Source: Peribacillus cavernae
GTDB lineage: Bacteria > Bacillota > Bacilli > Bacillales > DSM-1321
Direction: 5' to 3'
Assembly: GCF_003989135.1 (NCBI RefSeq)
Contig: NZ_RYZZ01000007.1
Span: 418,367 to 482,366 of the forward strand
Length of the DNA: 64,000 nt
Shown here piece by piece: positions 37,038-46,115 of the stretch. The translations under genes were made by a program, and so were the position numbers. Position 1 is the stretch's first letter. Every line of letters begins with the position of its first letter. The notes under the pieces were generated by a model. The model was not told where the DNA came from. It saw only the letters and a program-made list of their open reading frames with translations, and searched no databases.

Positions 37038-38249
37038 TATTTCCAGCACGAATGGCGCCTCAAACTCCCGTTTCATCAATCGGCTTTGATATGGTTCAGG
37101 AAGCCCGAGTGCGTAAACACGGGAAGCACGTATATCAGGCTTGATTGCCTTGGAATGAAAAGCAGAAAGCCTTGAAACTATCGGTAACGGCAATTTCCTT
37201 TTCACGGTTCGCAAGTATTCCCTTCCCGACCGTGACATGCCTAAAAGCCGTATGTAAGAGGGATGTTTTTGTAAGGGAATCATTTCAGCTTTTGTCGTGT
37301 TTACCAGGATATGGGCACACATTCTTTGTAGCCTTGTCCATGTATAACGTTTTGTCTTTATGGCCGTCATGAACTCATGAAAGTTTTGTGATTGCCCAGC
37401 AGCGTCCTGTAGACGGTGCTCGATTCCTTCTTCAATTTCATAGATTTGTCTTAATTCAGGAGCGGATGCAGAGATAATGCGGAATTTCAGGAGCGGCCAA
37501 TATAATTCCCAGTTGTGTAAATGTTTATATTGCAGAACGTATTCCTTCATGATGGAAATCGTTGATTCGGGAACGTATCCCTGGATGCCTCCCGCACTTT
37601 CTCCGTTTTCAAAAATGGATTTCCGGATCGCTGTTGCGCTGGCAATAGGGGTAGCTGTGAGCTGTGTATCATGATAATCAGCTTTAATGCGCCCGATCGT
37701 CAGCGGCTTGATCGCAAAATGATTCGATAAAGCAGCTTGAACGTATTCTATGCCAAGAATATTATTCGGTTTTGACAAATCAAGGGTGTCATTCCCGGCT
37801 GATAACGCAGAAAAAGCAAGGGAAGCCGCCTTTGGGTAGCTGTATCCCTTTTTCATATGCTCCTTGATTAATTCATTATAGTGGTCCCTATGTTCCTCTA
37901 GCAGCAGATATGTACGGAGGAATGGTTCGATTTGTCCATTTTCACTGCCGAAGCAGAATGAATCGCACTGTAACGCCTCAAGAGTCATGATGGCACCACG
38001 GGCAAAAATTTCTGCTTTTTGCGCAGCAAATGAATAGGGAAGCTCGAAGACAAGATCAACACCTGCTTTAAGGGCCATTTCCGCCCTTGCCCATTTACTT
38101 ATAAGTGAAGGCTCACCGCGCTGGAGAAACGGTCCGCTCATTACAGCAATAACTATTTCTGCATCGGCAGCTATCTTGCTTTTCTTTAAGTGAAATCCAT
38201 GTCCGTTATGAAAAGGATTATATTCAACAACTAAGCCTACAGCTTTCAC
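37035..38249 (-). CDS. tmcAL: tRNA(Met) cytidine acetate ligase (TmcAL, YlbM)
   Basis: TmcAL forms N4-acetylcytidine at the wobble position of elongator tRNA-Met from acetate and ATP. It has 404 residues from GTG 38249, chosen because AGAGGTGTG lies just upstream on the minus strand and the family starts MKAVGLVVEYNPFHNGH. That segment contains the nucleotidyltransferase HxGH-type motif (HNGH, residues 14-17). FCFGSENG and SNNILGIEY-type stretches (PNNILGIEYV) follow. The frame reaches 38291 but the extra residues are not family-like. Confidence 0.93.
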   Translation of the reverse strand: MKAVGLVVEYNPFHNGHGFHLKKSKIAADAEIVIAVMSGPFLQRGEPSLISKWARAEMALKAGVDLVFELPYSFAAQKAEIFARGAIMTLEALQCDSFCFGSENGQIEPFLRTYLLLEEHRDHYNELIKEHMKKGYSYPKAASLAFSALSAGNDTLDLSKPNNILGIEYVQAALSNHFAIKPLTIGRIKADYHDTQLTATPIASATAIRKSIFENGESAGGIQGYVPESTISIMKEYVLQYKHLHNWELYWPLLKFRIISASAPELRQIYEIEEGIEHRLQDAAGQSQNFHEFMTAIKTKRYTWTRLQRMCAHILVNTTKAEMIPLQKHPSYIRLLGMSRSGREYLRTVKRKLPLPIVSRLSAFHSKAIKPDIRASRVYALGLPEPYQSRLMKREFEAPFVLEI

Positions 38250-38396
38250 AAGCACACCTCTATCTTTCAGTTTGTTTTTTAAATACTTCATGGTAAAATG
38301 GGGTATAATGACTAATTATAGTGTAAAGAAAAAATATTGACAAACGGTAAATCGACAGCTATAATTACCTTTGTTGTGCTCTCCGAGGTGAGTCAT

Positions 38397-38918
38397 TTGG
38401 AATGGACAATTAGTCAACTACAAAAAATACGGGAAAAAGAATTACAGATTAATGAAACGGTAGATGTTTCAGATATAATGGAACGGGACAAACAAATACG
38501 TGATGTCTCTCCGATTAAAGTAACCGGCAAGGCTGATATCAGTTCTTCTAAGGTTACCTTCCATCTGCATTTATCGGGACAATTGATTTTGCCTTGTTCC
38601 CGGACGCTGGTAGATGTAAAATATCCGATTGATATTGAAACGACGGAAATCTTTCTATTAAAGACAGGCGATTATGATCTTGATGATGGTGAAGTAACTG
38701 TTGTGAAAGGCGACGTTGTAGATCTTATACCGGTAATTAAAGAAAATGTATTGCTAGAGATCCCAATACAAGTCTTTTGCGAGGATGATGACAGCGAAGA
38801 TGCTGCCCCTCGATCAGGGAATGATTGGGCTGTTGTCACGGAAGAAGAAAGTAAACAAAAGGTCGATCCCAGGTTGGCTGATCTTGCGAACTTTTTTGAC
38901 AACAATAAGGAATCTTGA
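38397..38918 (+). CDS. ylbN: DUF177/YceD family protein YlbN
   Basis: This 173-residue protein is of the family encoded next to rpmF in most bacteria; plant and bacterial relatives are linked to 23S rRNA accumulation. The start is TTG at 38397 because GAGGTGA ends 5 bases before it and the product ([11 protein letters not shown]) then matches the family's length; the frame is open back to 38337. It has [20 protein letters not shown] in the centre and an acidic C-terminus ([10 protein letters not shown]) before [12 protein letters not shown]. It is probably co-transcribed with rpmF. Confidence 0.9.
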   Translation: MEWTISQLQKIREKELQINETVDVSDIMERDKQIRDVSPIKVTGKADISSSKVTFHLHLSGQLILPCSRTLVDVKYPIDIETTEIFLLKTGDYDLDDGEVTVVKGDVVDLIPVIKENVLLEIPIQVFCEDDDSEDAAPRSGNDWAVVTEEESKQKVDPRLADLANFFDNNKES

Positions 38919-38988
38919 TTGGAAACTTGGAGGACTTGAATGCTGGTCTTCACGGCTTCTTTATCTATTTTTTAAGGAGGTGGGAATA

Positions 38989-39162
38989 ATGGCTGTACCC
39001 GCTAGAAGAACGTCTAAAACTGTAAAAAGAAAACGTCGTACACATTTTAAGCTTCAAGTTCCTGGTATGGTAGAATGCCCAAACTGCGGTGAAATGAAAC
39101 TTTCACACCGTGTATGTAAGGAATGTGGAACCTACAAAGGAAAAGATGTTGTCAATAACTAA
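38989..39162 (+). CDS. rpmF: Ribosomal protein L32
   Basis: This 57-residue 50S ribosomal protein starts [17 protein letters not shown]. It has the zinc-ribbon form with Cys30, Cys33, Cys43 and Cys46 (CPNCG and CKECG). AAGGAGGTGGG precedes the ATG at 38989. The frame extends far upstream in the same phase but the ribosome binding site and universal L32 start fix the call. It is followed by a strong terminator. Confidence 0.98.
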   Translation: MAVPARRTSKTVKRKRRTHFKLQVPGMVECPNCGEMKLSHRVCKECGTYKGKDVVNN

Positions 39163-39176
39163 TTTCCTTTGGTATT

Positions 39177-39209
39177 AAAGCACAGAGACAAAGTCTCTGT
39201 GCTTTTTTT
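39177..39209 (+). terminator. Terminator of ylbN-rpmF
   Basis: AAAGCACAGAGAC (39177-39189) pairs perfectly with GTCTCTGTGCTTT (39193-39205), followed by a T-run. Confidence 0.95.
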
Positions 39210-39333
39210 CGTTCGAAAACTTCTTGAATAGGAAAAAATAATCAGAATTCTTGAAAAAGACATCTTCCTTTCCCTTCTATCTATTCTAGTAAGTGCATAT
39301 GTTTGAAATAAAACTTGCTTTGGAGGTATAGAG

Positions 39334-39957
39334 ATGTCAATAGCCAGACAGGATGCATGGACACAAGACGAGGATCTGCTGCTAGCAGAATTAGTATTAA
39401 GGTATATTAGAGAAGGAAGTACCCAGCTGAAGGCATTTGAAGAAGTAGGCAGACAGTTATCACGAACAGCGGCTGCATGTGGTTTTAGATGGAATTCGTG
39501 TGTAAGGAAGCAATATCAATCAGGGATAGAAGTCGCCAAAAAACAGCGTAAAGAAAACAAAAAAGCAAGTGGTGAACAAATCGATGTCGAGCCAGCTTCC
39601 CCGCTTCCTGCCTTGGTTGCCGAACAGACTGAAGTTCAGGCTATGCAAGGTCCTGCTTCAGTCACGGTTGATGAAGTCATCCAGTACTTAACAAAGATGG
39701 ATGAGTTTTCAAAGCTTTTCAATAAAGAAAGAGATCAATTGACAAATGGATATAATGATGTGAAGAAAGAGTATCAAGCTCTCCAGGAAGAAAACAATAA
39801 ATTAAAGGAACAACTTCGGGCAGTTGAGGAGGATTACCGTTCATTGCTGCAGATTATGGATCGGGCCAGAAAGATGGTCATTTTGGAAGAAGACAAGAGC
39901 CACAGTGTAAAATTTAAAATGGATAAAAACGGAAATTTGGAAAAAGTGAATAAATGA
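39334..39957 (+). CDS. gerR: RsfA-family transcription factor GerR (YlbO)
   Basis: This sporulation regulator of 207 residues has an N-terminal Myb-like helix-turn-helix domain, about 1-55 (AWTQDEDLLLAELVLRYI, then GRQLSRTAAACGFRWNSCVR). A basic linker (KKQRKENKKAS) follows, then a long coiled coil about 145-185 (NKERDQLTNGYNDVKKEY). In B. subtilis GerR is made under sigma E and represses or tunes mother-cell genes. It is monocistronic between terminators. Confidence 0.93.
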   Translation: MSIARQDAWTQDEDLLLAELVLRYIREGSTQLKAFEEVGRQLSRTAAACGFRWNSCVRKQYQSGIEVAKKQRKENKKASGEQIDVEPASPLPALVAEQTEVQAMQGPASVTVDEVIQYLTKMDEFSKLFNKERDQLTNGYNDVKKEYQALQEENNKLKEQLRAVEEDYRSLLQIMDRARKMVILEEDKSHSVKFKMDKNGNLEKVNK

Positions 39958-39993
39958 AAAGGGTGTGCCCTGTATTCTCGGGCACACCCTTTT
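39957..39993. terminator. Bidirectional terminator between gerR and ylbP
   Basis: AAAAGGGTGTGCCC (39957-39970) pairs perfectly with GGGCACACCCTTTT (39980-39993), with A and T runs for both convergent genes. Confidence 0.95.
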
Positions 39994-39995
39994 AT

Positions 39996-40463
39996 TTAGC
40001 TGGATTTGAGGCCTTGAGGATGCCATAAGAGAGGGTTTTCTCCAAGATCCCTTTCCATGTCATACTCTACAGGCTGAAAGCCCATTCTATTCCAAAATTC
40101 TTGTGACTTTACTCTTGGGTTTGTTTTTATCGGAAGGCCAAACCTTTTAGCAAATTCAACAAGCGTTTCTCCATACCCCTTTTTCTGATATTTCGGGAGC
40201 ACTTCGAGTTTCCACAACTCAAGAAAATCCTGGTTCGGTTCAAAATAGCGGTCAAATTTTGCGCTTCTTTCATATAAGCTCATCCGGGCAACTAATTTAT
40301 CACCGAAATATATGCCATAAAAAGGTGACTGGCTGTCATTTTCGATAATGTTTGCTTCTAAATCATCCACCATCGATAATTCCTGAAGCCCATATCCTTT
40401 AAATTCTTTGAATTCCTCCAATGTCTTGTAATTCACTAGCAATCGTTCCACCTTATATTCCAT
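39996..40463 (-). CDS. ylbP: GNAT family N-acetyltransferase YlbP
   Basis: This 155-residue GNAT acetyltransferase has the acetyl-CoA binding segment LEVLPKYQKKGYGETLVEFA at about residues 86-105 (QxxGxG/A-type: KKGYGE), followed by KTNPRVKSQEFWNRMGF. The substrate is unknown. AGGGGGAGC precedes the ATG at 40463 on the minus strand. The position matches B. subtilis ylbP. Confidence 0.9.
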   Translation of the reverse strand: MEYKVERLLVNYKTLEEFKEFKGYGLQELSMVDDLEANIIENDSQSPFYGIYFGDKLVARMSLYERSAKFDRYFEPNQDFLELWKLEVLPKYQKKGYGETLVEFAKRFGLPIKTNPRVKSQEFWNRMGFQPVEYDMERDLGENPLLWHPQGLKSS

Positions 40464-40679
40464 AAAAAGCTCCCCCTAGCATAGCAGTATGTTATTCATA
40501 ATTTTTTAGAAACCGCTTTAATTTCATTATATAATAAATCAGCAAATAATTCCGCAATAATGAAGCTATAAATGCAGGAGTATCGTACAAGATAAGAGAT
40601 AATCTAGCAAATGATGATAGTTTATTCCTTGATTATTTGCTAAAATATGAAACAAATACATACTAGATCGGGGTTTTTC

Positions 40680-41570
40680 ATGAGAATAGGCATTATTGGC
40701 GGCGGGGCGGTCGGCTTGCTTTTTGCATCATATTTAAGCGATGGCTATCAAGTCACTCTTTATACGAGGACGAAGGAACAAGCAGATGTGATCAATGAAG
40801 AAGGCATTCTGCTCATAAGAGAAAACAAGAAGTTTTACAAAAAGGTCAGTGCCATGGTTTCAGAAAACATTGGCGGTCGGGAAGATCTTCTGATTGTCGC
40901 TGTCAAGCAATATCATCTTGATAAGTTATTGCCAGCGATACGAGAGAGCCCTTCACCATTATTATTTATCCAAAATGGATATTCTCATATCCAAATGCTT
41001 GAAGAGCTGCCGCAACGCCATATTTTTCTCGGAGTAGTCGAACATGGCGCTCTGAAACATAGCGAAAATTCTGTGGAGCACACCGGAGAGGGGGTCACGA
41101 AAGTAGCCGCGTATCGCGGGGATCTGGATCCTCTGCAGCTGTTATGTGTAGTGGTTGGAAAGTTTCCTTTTGTGCAGTGTGAAGATTATCGGCAGATGCT
41201 GCTCGAGAAACTGATTGTCAATGCTGTCATCAATCCGTTAACTGGAATTCTCGGCATCAGGAATGGTGAGCTGGTGGAAAATCCTTATTATTATCGATTA
41301 TTTAAGAACTATTTCAGTGAAATCAGTACGATTTTAGATCTGGAAAGTTTTCATACATATCAAGAACACGTTGAACAAGTTTGCCGAACCACTGCAAATA
41401 ATCGGTCTTCTCTTTTAAAAGACTTGGAAAACCGAAGAAAAACGGAGATTGATGCGATTTTAGGCTATGTGATTTCTGTCGCAAAAGAAAAAAACAAGGG
41501 CCATGGGCTCGCAAGCGCTGTCTATTGGATGGTAAAAGGAAAGGAATACCAGGGGGATGATCGTTTGTGA
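40680..41570 (+). CDS. panE: 2-dehydropantoate 2-reductase
   Basis: PanE (YlbQ) reduces ketopantoate to pantoate with NADPH in pantothenate synthesis. The product is 296 residues from ATG 40680 (MRIGIIGGGAVGLLFASYL), with the Rossmann GGGAVG at 7-12. The conserved NPLTGILGIRNGEL and LEKLIVNAVINP segments hold the catalytic and substrate-binding residues. The upstream extension of the frame (to 40647) has no ribosome binding site. The last 4 bases overlap the next gene. Confidence 0.9.
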   Translation: MRIGIIGGGAVGLLFASYLSDGYQVTLYTRTKEQADVINEEGILLIRENKKFYKKVSAMVSENIGGREDLLIVAVKQYHLDKLLPAIRESPSPLLFIQNGYSHIQMLEELPQRHIFLGVVEHGALKHSENSVEHTGEGVTKVAAYRGDLDPLQLLCVVVGKFPFVQCEDYRQMLLEKLIVNAVINPLTGILGIRNGELVENPYYYRLFKNYFSEISTILDLESFHTYQEHVEQVCRTTANNRSSLLKDLENRRKTEIDAILGYVISVAKEKNKGHGLASAVYWMVKGKEYQGDDRL

Positions 41571-41956
41571 CAACCATATTTTCAAGCGTGTTCGCCACGT
41601 TTATAACAATACCGTTAATTGCGTATATCATTCTCTTTGTCAGCTTTAAGCAAATTACCAAAAACCATCGCCGGGCTGTCCACCTTTCCATGGACATCAG
41701 CACGCTTTTATTTATTCTGTCTGTCCATTATTTAATCGTGGCAATTTGGGGCCATTCTGTTTTTTGGCTGCTTTTAATGGTTATGATCGCGCTGGCCGTA
41801 TTGGTGGTGATTGTCCATTATAAGGTAAAGAATGAAGTTGATATACATAAAGTGATCAAGGGGTTTTGGAGGGTGAACTTCGCTTTTTTTTTCTGTACCC
41901 ACATTATCCTTGTCTTGTGTGGTCTCGTTTACCGGATAGCCACTGCGCTGATATAA
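41567..41956 (+). CDS. DUF3397 family membrane protein
   Basis: This 129-residue membrane protein has four hydrophobic helices, about residues 8-27, 44-62, 67-85 and 104-125, separated by basic loops (KQITKNHRRAVH; KVKNEVDIHKVIKG). It belongs to the short DUF3397 family found downstream of panE in Bacillus. It starts at GTG, overlapping the panE stop by four bases, so it is co-translated. Function is unknown. Confidence 0.82.
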   Translation: MTTIFSSVFATFITIPLIAYIILFVSFKQITKNHRRAVHLSMDISTLLFILSVHYLIVAIWGHSVFWLLLMVMIALAVLVVIVHYKVKNEVDIHKVIKGFWRVNFAFFFCTHIILVLCGLVYRIATALI

Positions 41957-41957
41957 A

Positions 41958-42040
41958 TTGAAACTTCCATCAATGGGGATTTCTTTATCCCCTACTTAGA
42001 CTTCGTGGTTTTTTCTAAGCCCCGATAAAAGGATTTAACT
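41958..42040. repeat. Hairpin element, family 2 copy
   Basis: GAAACTTCCATCAATGGGGA, then TTTCTTTATCCCC (stem GGGGAT 41975-41980 / ATCCCC 41987-41992), is followed by CTTAGA (41995-42000) / TCTAAG (42014-42019) around CTTCGTGGTTTTTT. These are the two hairpins of the 28.25-kb element in shortened, adjacent form. The second hairpin's loop and 3' side could also help end the panE transcript. Confidence 0.6.
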
Positions 42041-42065
42041 TACTATTCCTGAAAAAAGTGGAGTT

Positions 42066-42106
42066 TGCCTTGTCCCGAAATGGTGGCCCGGGCAGCTTTT
42101 TTTATT
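42066..42106 (+). terminator. Possible terminator before bshC
   Basis: TGCC...GGCA with inner pairing (about 42067-42094) is followed by GCTTTTTTTATTTT. The stem is imperfect, so this is tentative. It would isolate bshC from the panE transcript. Confidence 0.45.
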
Positions 42107-42167
42107 TTCTAAACACAGAGTGATATACTTTCATTAGAATTGATAGCTTGAGAAAGGAAGTACATAA

Positions 42168-43796
42168 ATGGAGATTAAAAACCTCGCGTTACCATCTTTA
42201 AATCAGTTCGCTTCAGATTATATACAAGGGAATCTGCAAGCTGAGGATTACTTTCACTATAACCTGCCAAGCTCAGACCTTTATCAGGCAAGATACCGCG
42301 AGCTTATGACTCGTTCTTTTTTGCGTGATGAACTGGCGGATTACATACAGAATTACATGGCTAGATTCACACCGGGTTCAGAAGTACTGAAAAACATAGC
42401 CGATTTAAGAAAAAGCGATTCGGCTGTCGTAATTGGAGGCCAGCAAGCGGGGTTGCTGGCCGGGCCAATGTACACGATCCATAAAGTGATTTCGATCATT
42501 AAGCTTGCTGAGCAGCAGGAAAAAGCGCTTGGTAAAAGAGTGATTCCTGTATTCTGGATAGCAGGTGAGGATCATGATTTAGCAGAGGTAAACCATGTAT
42601 ATACAATGAAAGATGGGAAACCGGAGAAAAAGTCTTATCCGTTATACCACCCATATAAAACAATGATTACCGATATGAAATTAGATGCGGATATAGCAAT
42701 GGCCTGGATAGAGGAAATTGTGGAAACATATGGGGAAAGTGAATTCACCAATATGCTGCTCGACCGGACAAAATCCCATCTGGAAACGGGGGAGACATTT
42801 GCTGATTTTTTTGCTTCCCTTATCCATGAATGGTTTAACCAATATGGTTTGCTGCTGCTGGATGCCGGGGATCCCGCACTTCGAAACATTGAAGCGGGAT
42901 ATTTTATCAAGTTAATTGAGCATAGCGGCAAAGTGACGGATGCTGTTTTATCACAACAGGCATTCATGCAGGAGAAAGGCTATAAACGAACGATAGAAAT
43001 GGGAGAGAACGCAGCAAACCTATTCCATTATAATCGGGAAAAACAGGAACGGACCCTGTTGGAACGGTCGGGCACCAAATACCATGGAAAAAATGGCGAT
43101 GTTTCGTTTACTGAAGCCGAGCTTATTGACATCGCTAAAAATCAGCCTGAGAACTTAAGCAATAACGTGGTAACGAGGCCAATCATGCAGGAAATGCTCT
43201 TCCCGGTACTTGCGTTTATTTCCGGCCCCGGTGAAATTGCTTATTGGGCGGAGTTAAAGCAAGCCTTTGAACAATTCGGTTTAAAGATGCCGCCAATCAT
43301 ACCGAGGCTAAATATCACGATCTTAGAGCGAAGCATCGCAACAGATCTTGCAGATGCCGGCCTCGATCTGGAAACCGTTTTAACGGCCGGAGTCCAGCAA
43401 GCCGAGAAGTCGTTTATTGAATCTGTGAAGGACGGATCAGTTGAAGCTTTATTCAAGGAGACAAAGGCCCTGTTGGAAGAAAAACATGCTCTATTATCCG
43501 GAAAAGCCGTGGAAATTGATAAAGGATTGCAGCCGATGCTTGCAAAGAATCGTGCCCTGTTGCTGGGGCAGCTGGATTTTTTGTATGATAAAATTTTGAA
43601 AAGCACACGGGATAAACATGCAGTGGCCCTGCAAAAGTTCAAAAGGATTGAAACCTCTTTATTTCCGCTCGGGTCCCCGCAGGAGAGAATCTGGAATATT
43701 TGTTACTATCTTAATAAATATGGCCCCTGTTTCATTGAAGACATCATGAAACTGGACTATGAATTTGATAACAAACATAAAGTGATTTGTTTATAA
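42168..43796 (+). CDS. bshC: Bacillithiol synthesis cysteine-adding enzyme BshC
   Basis: BshC (YllA) performs the last step of bacillithiol synthesis, adding cysteine to GlcN-malate. The 542-residue length matches the family. It has a Rossmann-type core with VVIGGQQAGLLAGPMYT near residue 86, PVFWIAGEDHDLAEVNH near 128 (HxGH-like metal/nucleotide region), RPIMQEMLFPVLAFISGPGE near 340, and a long C-terminal coiled coil (about 400-500). AGAAAGGAAG precedes the ATG. It is directly upstream of the dcw cluster as in B. subtilis. Confidence 0.94.
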   Translation: MEIKNLALPSLNQFASDYIQGNLQAEDYFHYNLPSSDLYQARYRELMTRSFLRDELADYIQNYMARFTPGSEVLKNIADLRKSDSAVVIGGQQAGLLAGPMYTIHKVISIIKLAEQQEKALGKRVIPVFWIAGEDHDLAEVNHVYTMKDGKPEKKSYPLYHPYKTMITDMKLDADIAMAWIEEIVETYGESEFTNMLLDRTKSHLETGETFADFFASLIHEWFNQYGLLLLDAGDPALRNIEAGYFIKLIEHSGKVTDAVLSQQAFMQEKGYKRTIEMGENAANLFHYNREKQERTLLERSGTKYHGKNGDVSFTEAELIDIAKNQPENLSNNVVTRPIMQEMLFPVLAFISGPGEIAYWAELKQAFEQFGLKMPPIIPRLNITILERSIATDLADAGLDLETVLTAGVQQAEKSFIESVKDGSVEALFKETKALLEEKHALLSGKAVEIDKGLQPMLAKNRALLLGQLDFLYDKILKSTRDKHAVALQKFKRIETSLFPLGSPQERIWNICYYLNKYGPCFIEDIMKLDYEFDNKHKVICL

Positions 43797-43800
43797 AAGA

Positions 43801-44065
43801 AAAGCGGAAGCGCCTTGTTCAGCCCCGACAAGTATAAGACAGATCCCGAAAGAAGGCGCTCTTTGCCTTCTGTAGGGAGCTGGCTTATGACCTCGAGGGG
43901 CTAGGCGCTGGAGCTGGACAAAAAGAAAAGCGGAAGCGCCTTGTTCAGCCCCGACAAGCATAAGACAGATCCCGAAAGAAGGCGCTCTTTGCCTTCTGTA
44001 GGGAGCTGGCTTATGACCTCAAGGGGCTAGGCGCTGGAGCTGGACAAAAAGAAAAGCGGAAGCGC
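43801..44065 (+). repeat. Tandem 126-bp palindromic repeats, copies e and f (family 1)
   Basis: Two head-to-tail 126-bp units (43801-43926 and 43927-44052) differ at only two positions, and a third unit starts (AAAGCGGAAGCGC, 44053-44065) then stops. Each unit runs from AAAGCGGAAGCGCCTTGTTC through CGACAAGCATAAGAC, the apex hairpin GAAGGCGCTCTTTGCCTTC, CTTATGACCTCGAGGGG, and GGCGCTGGAGCTGGACA. Outer, middle and apex pairings nest in one palindrome. Confidence 0.95.
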
Positions 44066-44072
44066 TAAACTC

Positions 44073-44102
44073 AAAGGCAGGGATTATTCCTGCCTTTTTT
44101 CT
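44073..44102 (+). terminator. Terminator downstream of bshC and its repeats
   Basis: AAAGGCAGG (44073-44081) pairs with CCTGCCTTT (44089-44097), followed by a T-run. Confidence 0.88.
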
Positions 44103-44309
44103 GTTTTCCGATTGTTTCTGCCAGGATAACAGGAAAGTCGTGATAATCCTTGCAGCAGTACTTCCTTGGTTGTCTTAATTTGGATAACGATTCTTTTCTT
44201 TAAAGTATTTTCAAAGGCAGGAAAACCTTTCTTGGAAGCGAATTTAAAAACTAGTGGTGAAAGGTGGGGGATTGTGGTACATTTGAAATAGAATGTGGGG
44301 GTAGTCGGT

Positions 44310-44741
44310 ATGTTCATGGGTGAATACCATCATAACGTTGACAATAAAGGCCGTTTGATCGTGCCGGCAAAATTCAGGGACAACCTGGGTGAAGAGTTTG
44401 TGATTACCCGCGGACTGGATCAATGTTTATTCGGCTACCCGATGGATGAATGGAGACAGCTTGAAGAAAAGCTGAAAGCCCTGCCTTTAACCAAAAAAGA
44501 TGCCCGTGCGTTTACACGCTTTTTCTTCTCCGGAGCAACGGAATGTGAATTGGACAAGCAAGGCCGGATCAATATCCCCGCACCGCTTACTTCCTACGCC
44601 CGGTTGGAAAAAGAATGCGTGGTTCTTGGAGTTTCCAATCGAATAGAGATTTGGAGCAAGTCTCTTTGGGAAGACTATTTTTCAACCTCAGAAGATTCTT
44701 TCGCTGAAATTGCCGAAAATATGATTGGTTTTGATATTTAA
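44310..44741 (+). CDS. mraZ: Transcriptional regulator MraZ
   Basis: MraZ is a DNA-binding protein that represses its own dcw operon in E. coli and other bacteria. The product is 143 residues from ATG 44310 ([10 protein letters not shown]); a GTG-rich extension upstream (to 44295) is not family-like. It has two SpoVT/AbrB-like halves, each with the DxxxR motif: DNKGR at 11-15 and DKQGR in the second half. The central [19 protein letters not shown] and the final ENMIGFDI are nearly invariant in Bacillus. It is the first gene of the mraZ-rsmH-ftsL-pbpB unit. Confidence 0.95.
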   Translation: MFMGEYHHNVDNKGRLIVPAKFRDNLGEEFVITRGLDQCLFGYPMDEWRQLEEKLKALPLTKKDARAFTRFFFSGATECELDKQGRINIPAPLTSYARLEKECVVLGVSNRIEIWSKSLWEDYFSTSEDSFAEIAENMIGFDI

Positions 44742-44804
44742 TCAATGGCAAAAAGCAAAAGTAATGGGAATCAACTTCAAATTTTCGATTGGAAGGATGT
44801 TTAC

Positions 44805-45749
44805 ATGTTTCAGCATACAACTGTATTACTCAAGGAAACCGTCGATGGACTGAATGTCAAGCCTGATGGCGTATATGTCGATTGTACACTTGGGGGCGCA
44901 GGACACAGCGAGTATTTATTATCGAAGCTTTCCGAAAAGGGCAGGCTCTTTGCCTTTGACCAGGATATAAAAGCAATCAAAAACGCCGAAATTACATTCA
45001 GTTCATATGGAGAACGAGTCACCCTGATCCAGGACAATTTCAAACATATTGCAGAAGAGTTAAAGAGCCGCGGAGTACATAAGGTAGATGGGGTTCTATA
45101 TGATTTAGGCGTGTCCTCTCCACAATTGGATACACCAGAACGGGGCTTTAGCTATCATCACGACGCTCCCCTCGACATGAGAATGGATCAAAGTGCGCAA
45201 ATTTCTGCCTATGACGTGGTTAATACCTGGTCGTTTCAGGATCTGATAAGGGTTTTCTTTCAATATGGCGAGGAAAAATTCTCTAAGCAAATTGCAAGAA
45301 AGATAGAGGCTGCGAGAGAGAAGAAACCGATCGAAACCACTTTTGAACTGGTTGATTTGATCAAGGAAGGCATCCCTGCACCCGCAAGAAGAAAGGGCGG
45401 GCATCCAGCAAAAAGAATCTTTCAGGCAATCCGTATTGCTGTCAATGATGAGCTTGGGGTGTTTGAAGATTCTTTGGAACAATCGATTTCAATCTTAAAG
45501 CCCGAAGGAAGGATTTCAGTCATTACCTTTCATTCGCTTGAAGACCGAATTTGTAAATCGGTATTCAAAAAACATAGTGATTTGCCGCAGCTGCCACCCG
45601 GACTGCCTGTCATTCCTGAAGAATTCCAGCCGATCTTAAAACTGATAACCAGAAAGCCGATATTGCCAGGCGAAGAGGAACTGGAAGGAAACAACCGCTC
45701 GCGATCAGCAAAATTAAGGATTGCCGAAAAAAGAACAAAGAATATTTAG
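44805..45749 (+). CDS. rsmH: 16S rRNA (cytosine1402-N4)-methyltransferase
   Basis: RsmH (MraW) methylates C1402 of 16S rRNA. The product is 314 residues from ATG 44805 ([13 protein letters not shown]), which has AAGGATG upstream; an in-frame ATG at 44745 is too early for the family. SAM-binding [14 protein letters not shown] is near residue 26, and [31 protein letters not shown] and [10 protein letters not shown] follow, all diagnostic. Confidence 0.96.
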   Translation: MFQHTTVLLKETVDGLNVKPDGVYVDCTLGGAGHSEYLLSKLSEKGRLFAFDQDIKAIKNAEITFSSYGERVTLIQDNFKHIAEELKSRGVHKVDGVLYDLGVSSPQLDTPERGFSYHHDAPLDMRMDQSAQISAYDVVNTWSFQDLIRVFFQYGEEKFSKQIARKIEAAREKKPIETTFELVDLIKEGIPAPARRKGGHPAKRIFQAIRIAVNDELGVFEDSLEQSISILKPEGRISVITFHSLEDRICKSVFKKHSDLPQLPPGLPVIPEEFQPILKLITRKPILPGEEELEGNNRSRSAKLRIAEKRTKNI

Positions 45750-45761
45750 GGGGGAACTGCA

Positions 45762-46115
45762 TTGAGTTCTATCGCAAAAAAAATCCAGGAACAAAGGCAA
45801 GTTGAACAGCAAAAGACCATCCAGACCGTAATCGTCCACAAGACGAAAATATCCTTTGGTGAAGTGATGCTTTTGTGTGCACTGGCGCTTTCCATCGCAC
45901 TGGTTGGTGTGAAAATCGTTTCAAACCAAAGCAATATCTACCAAACCAATAAAGACATCCAGCAAGTTGAAGCATCTATTACTGAACAGGTAAAGGTGAA
46001 CAACGACTTAAAGGTACAGGTAGGAGAACTAAGCACATATGAACGCATCTGGAAGAAGGCAGCAGAGCTTGGACTGATGTTAAACGAAAATAATGTGAAG
46101 GTTGTGCAGGAATAA
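45762..46115 (+). CDS. ftsL: Cell division protein FtsL
   Basis: This bitopic divisome protein has 117 residues: a charged cytoplasmic N-terminus of about 33 residues, one membrane helix about 34-53 (EVMLLCALALSIALVGVKI) and an extracellular leucine-zipper-like coiled coil (NIYQTNKDIQQVEASITEQ). It pairs with DivIC and binds DivIB. The start is TTG after GGGGGGAAC. Its stop overlaps the pbpB start by one base. B. subtilis FtsL is unstable and limits division; the low-efficiency TTG start fits low expression. Confidence 0.93.
   Translation: MSSIAKKIQEQRQVEQQKTIQTVIVHKTKISFGEVMLLCALALSIALVGVKIVSNQSNIYQTNKDIQQVEASITEQVKVNNDLKVQVGELSTYERIWKKAAELGLMLNENNVKVVQE

Larger units (their letters stand above)
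43797..44309. other. bshC-mraZ intergenic region
   Basis: This 513-bp gap holds the tandem family 1 repeats (43801-44065), a terminator (44073-44102) and about 200 bp that must contain the promoter and leader of the mraZ operon. I could not fix a promoter with confidence. A second GGCAGGAAAACCTTTC segment near 44215 partly repeats the terminator stem. No gene was seen. Confidence 0.7.

Noticed and set aside
43801..44065. Tandem repeats considered as a CRISPR array
   Set aside because: The 126-bp units are nearly identical along their whole length with no unique spacers, form one large palindrome, and have no cas genes nearby.
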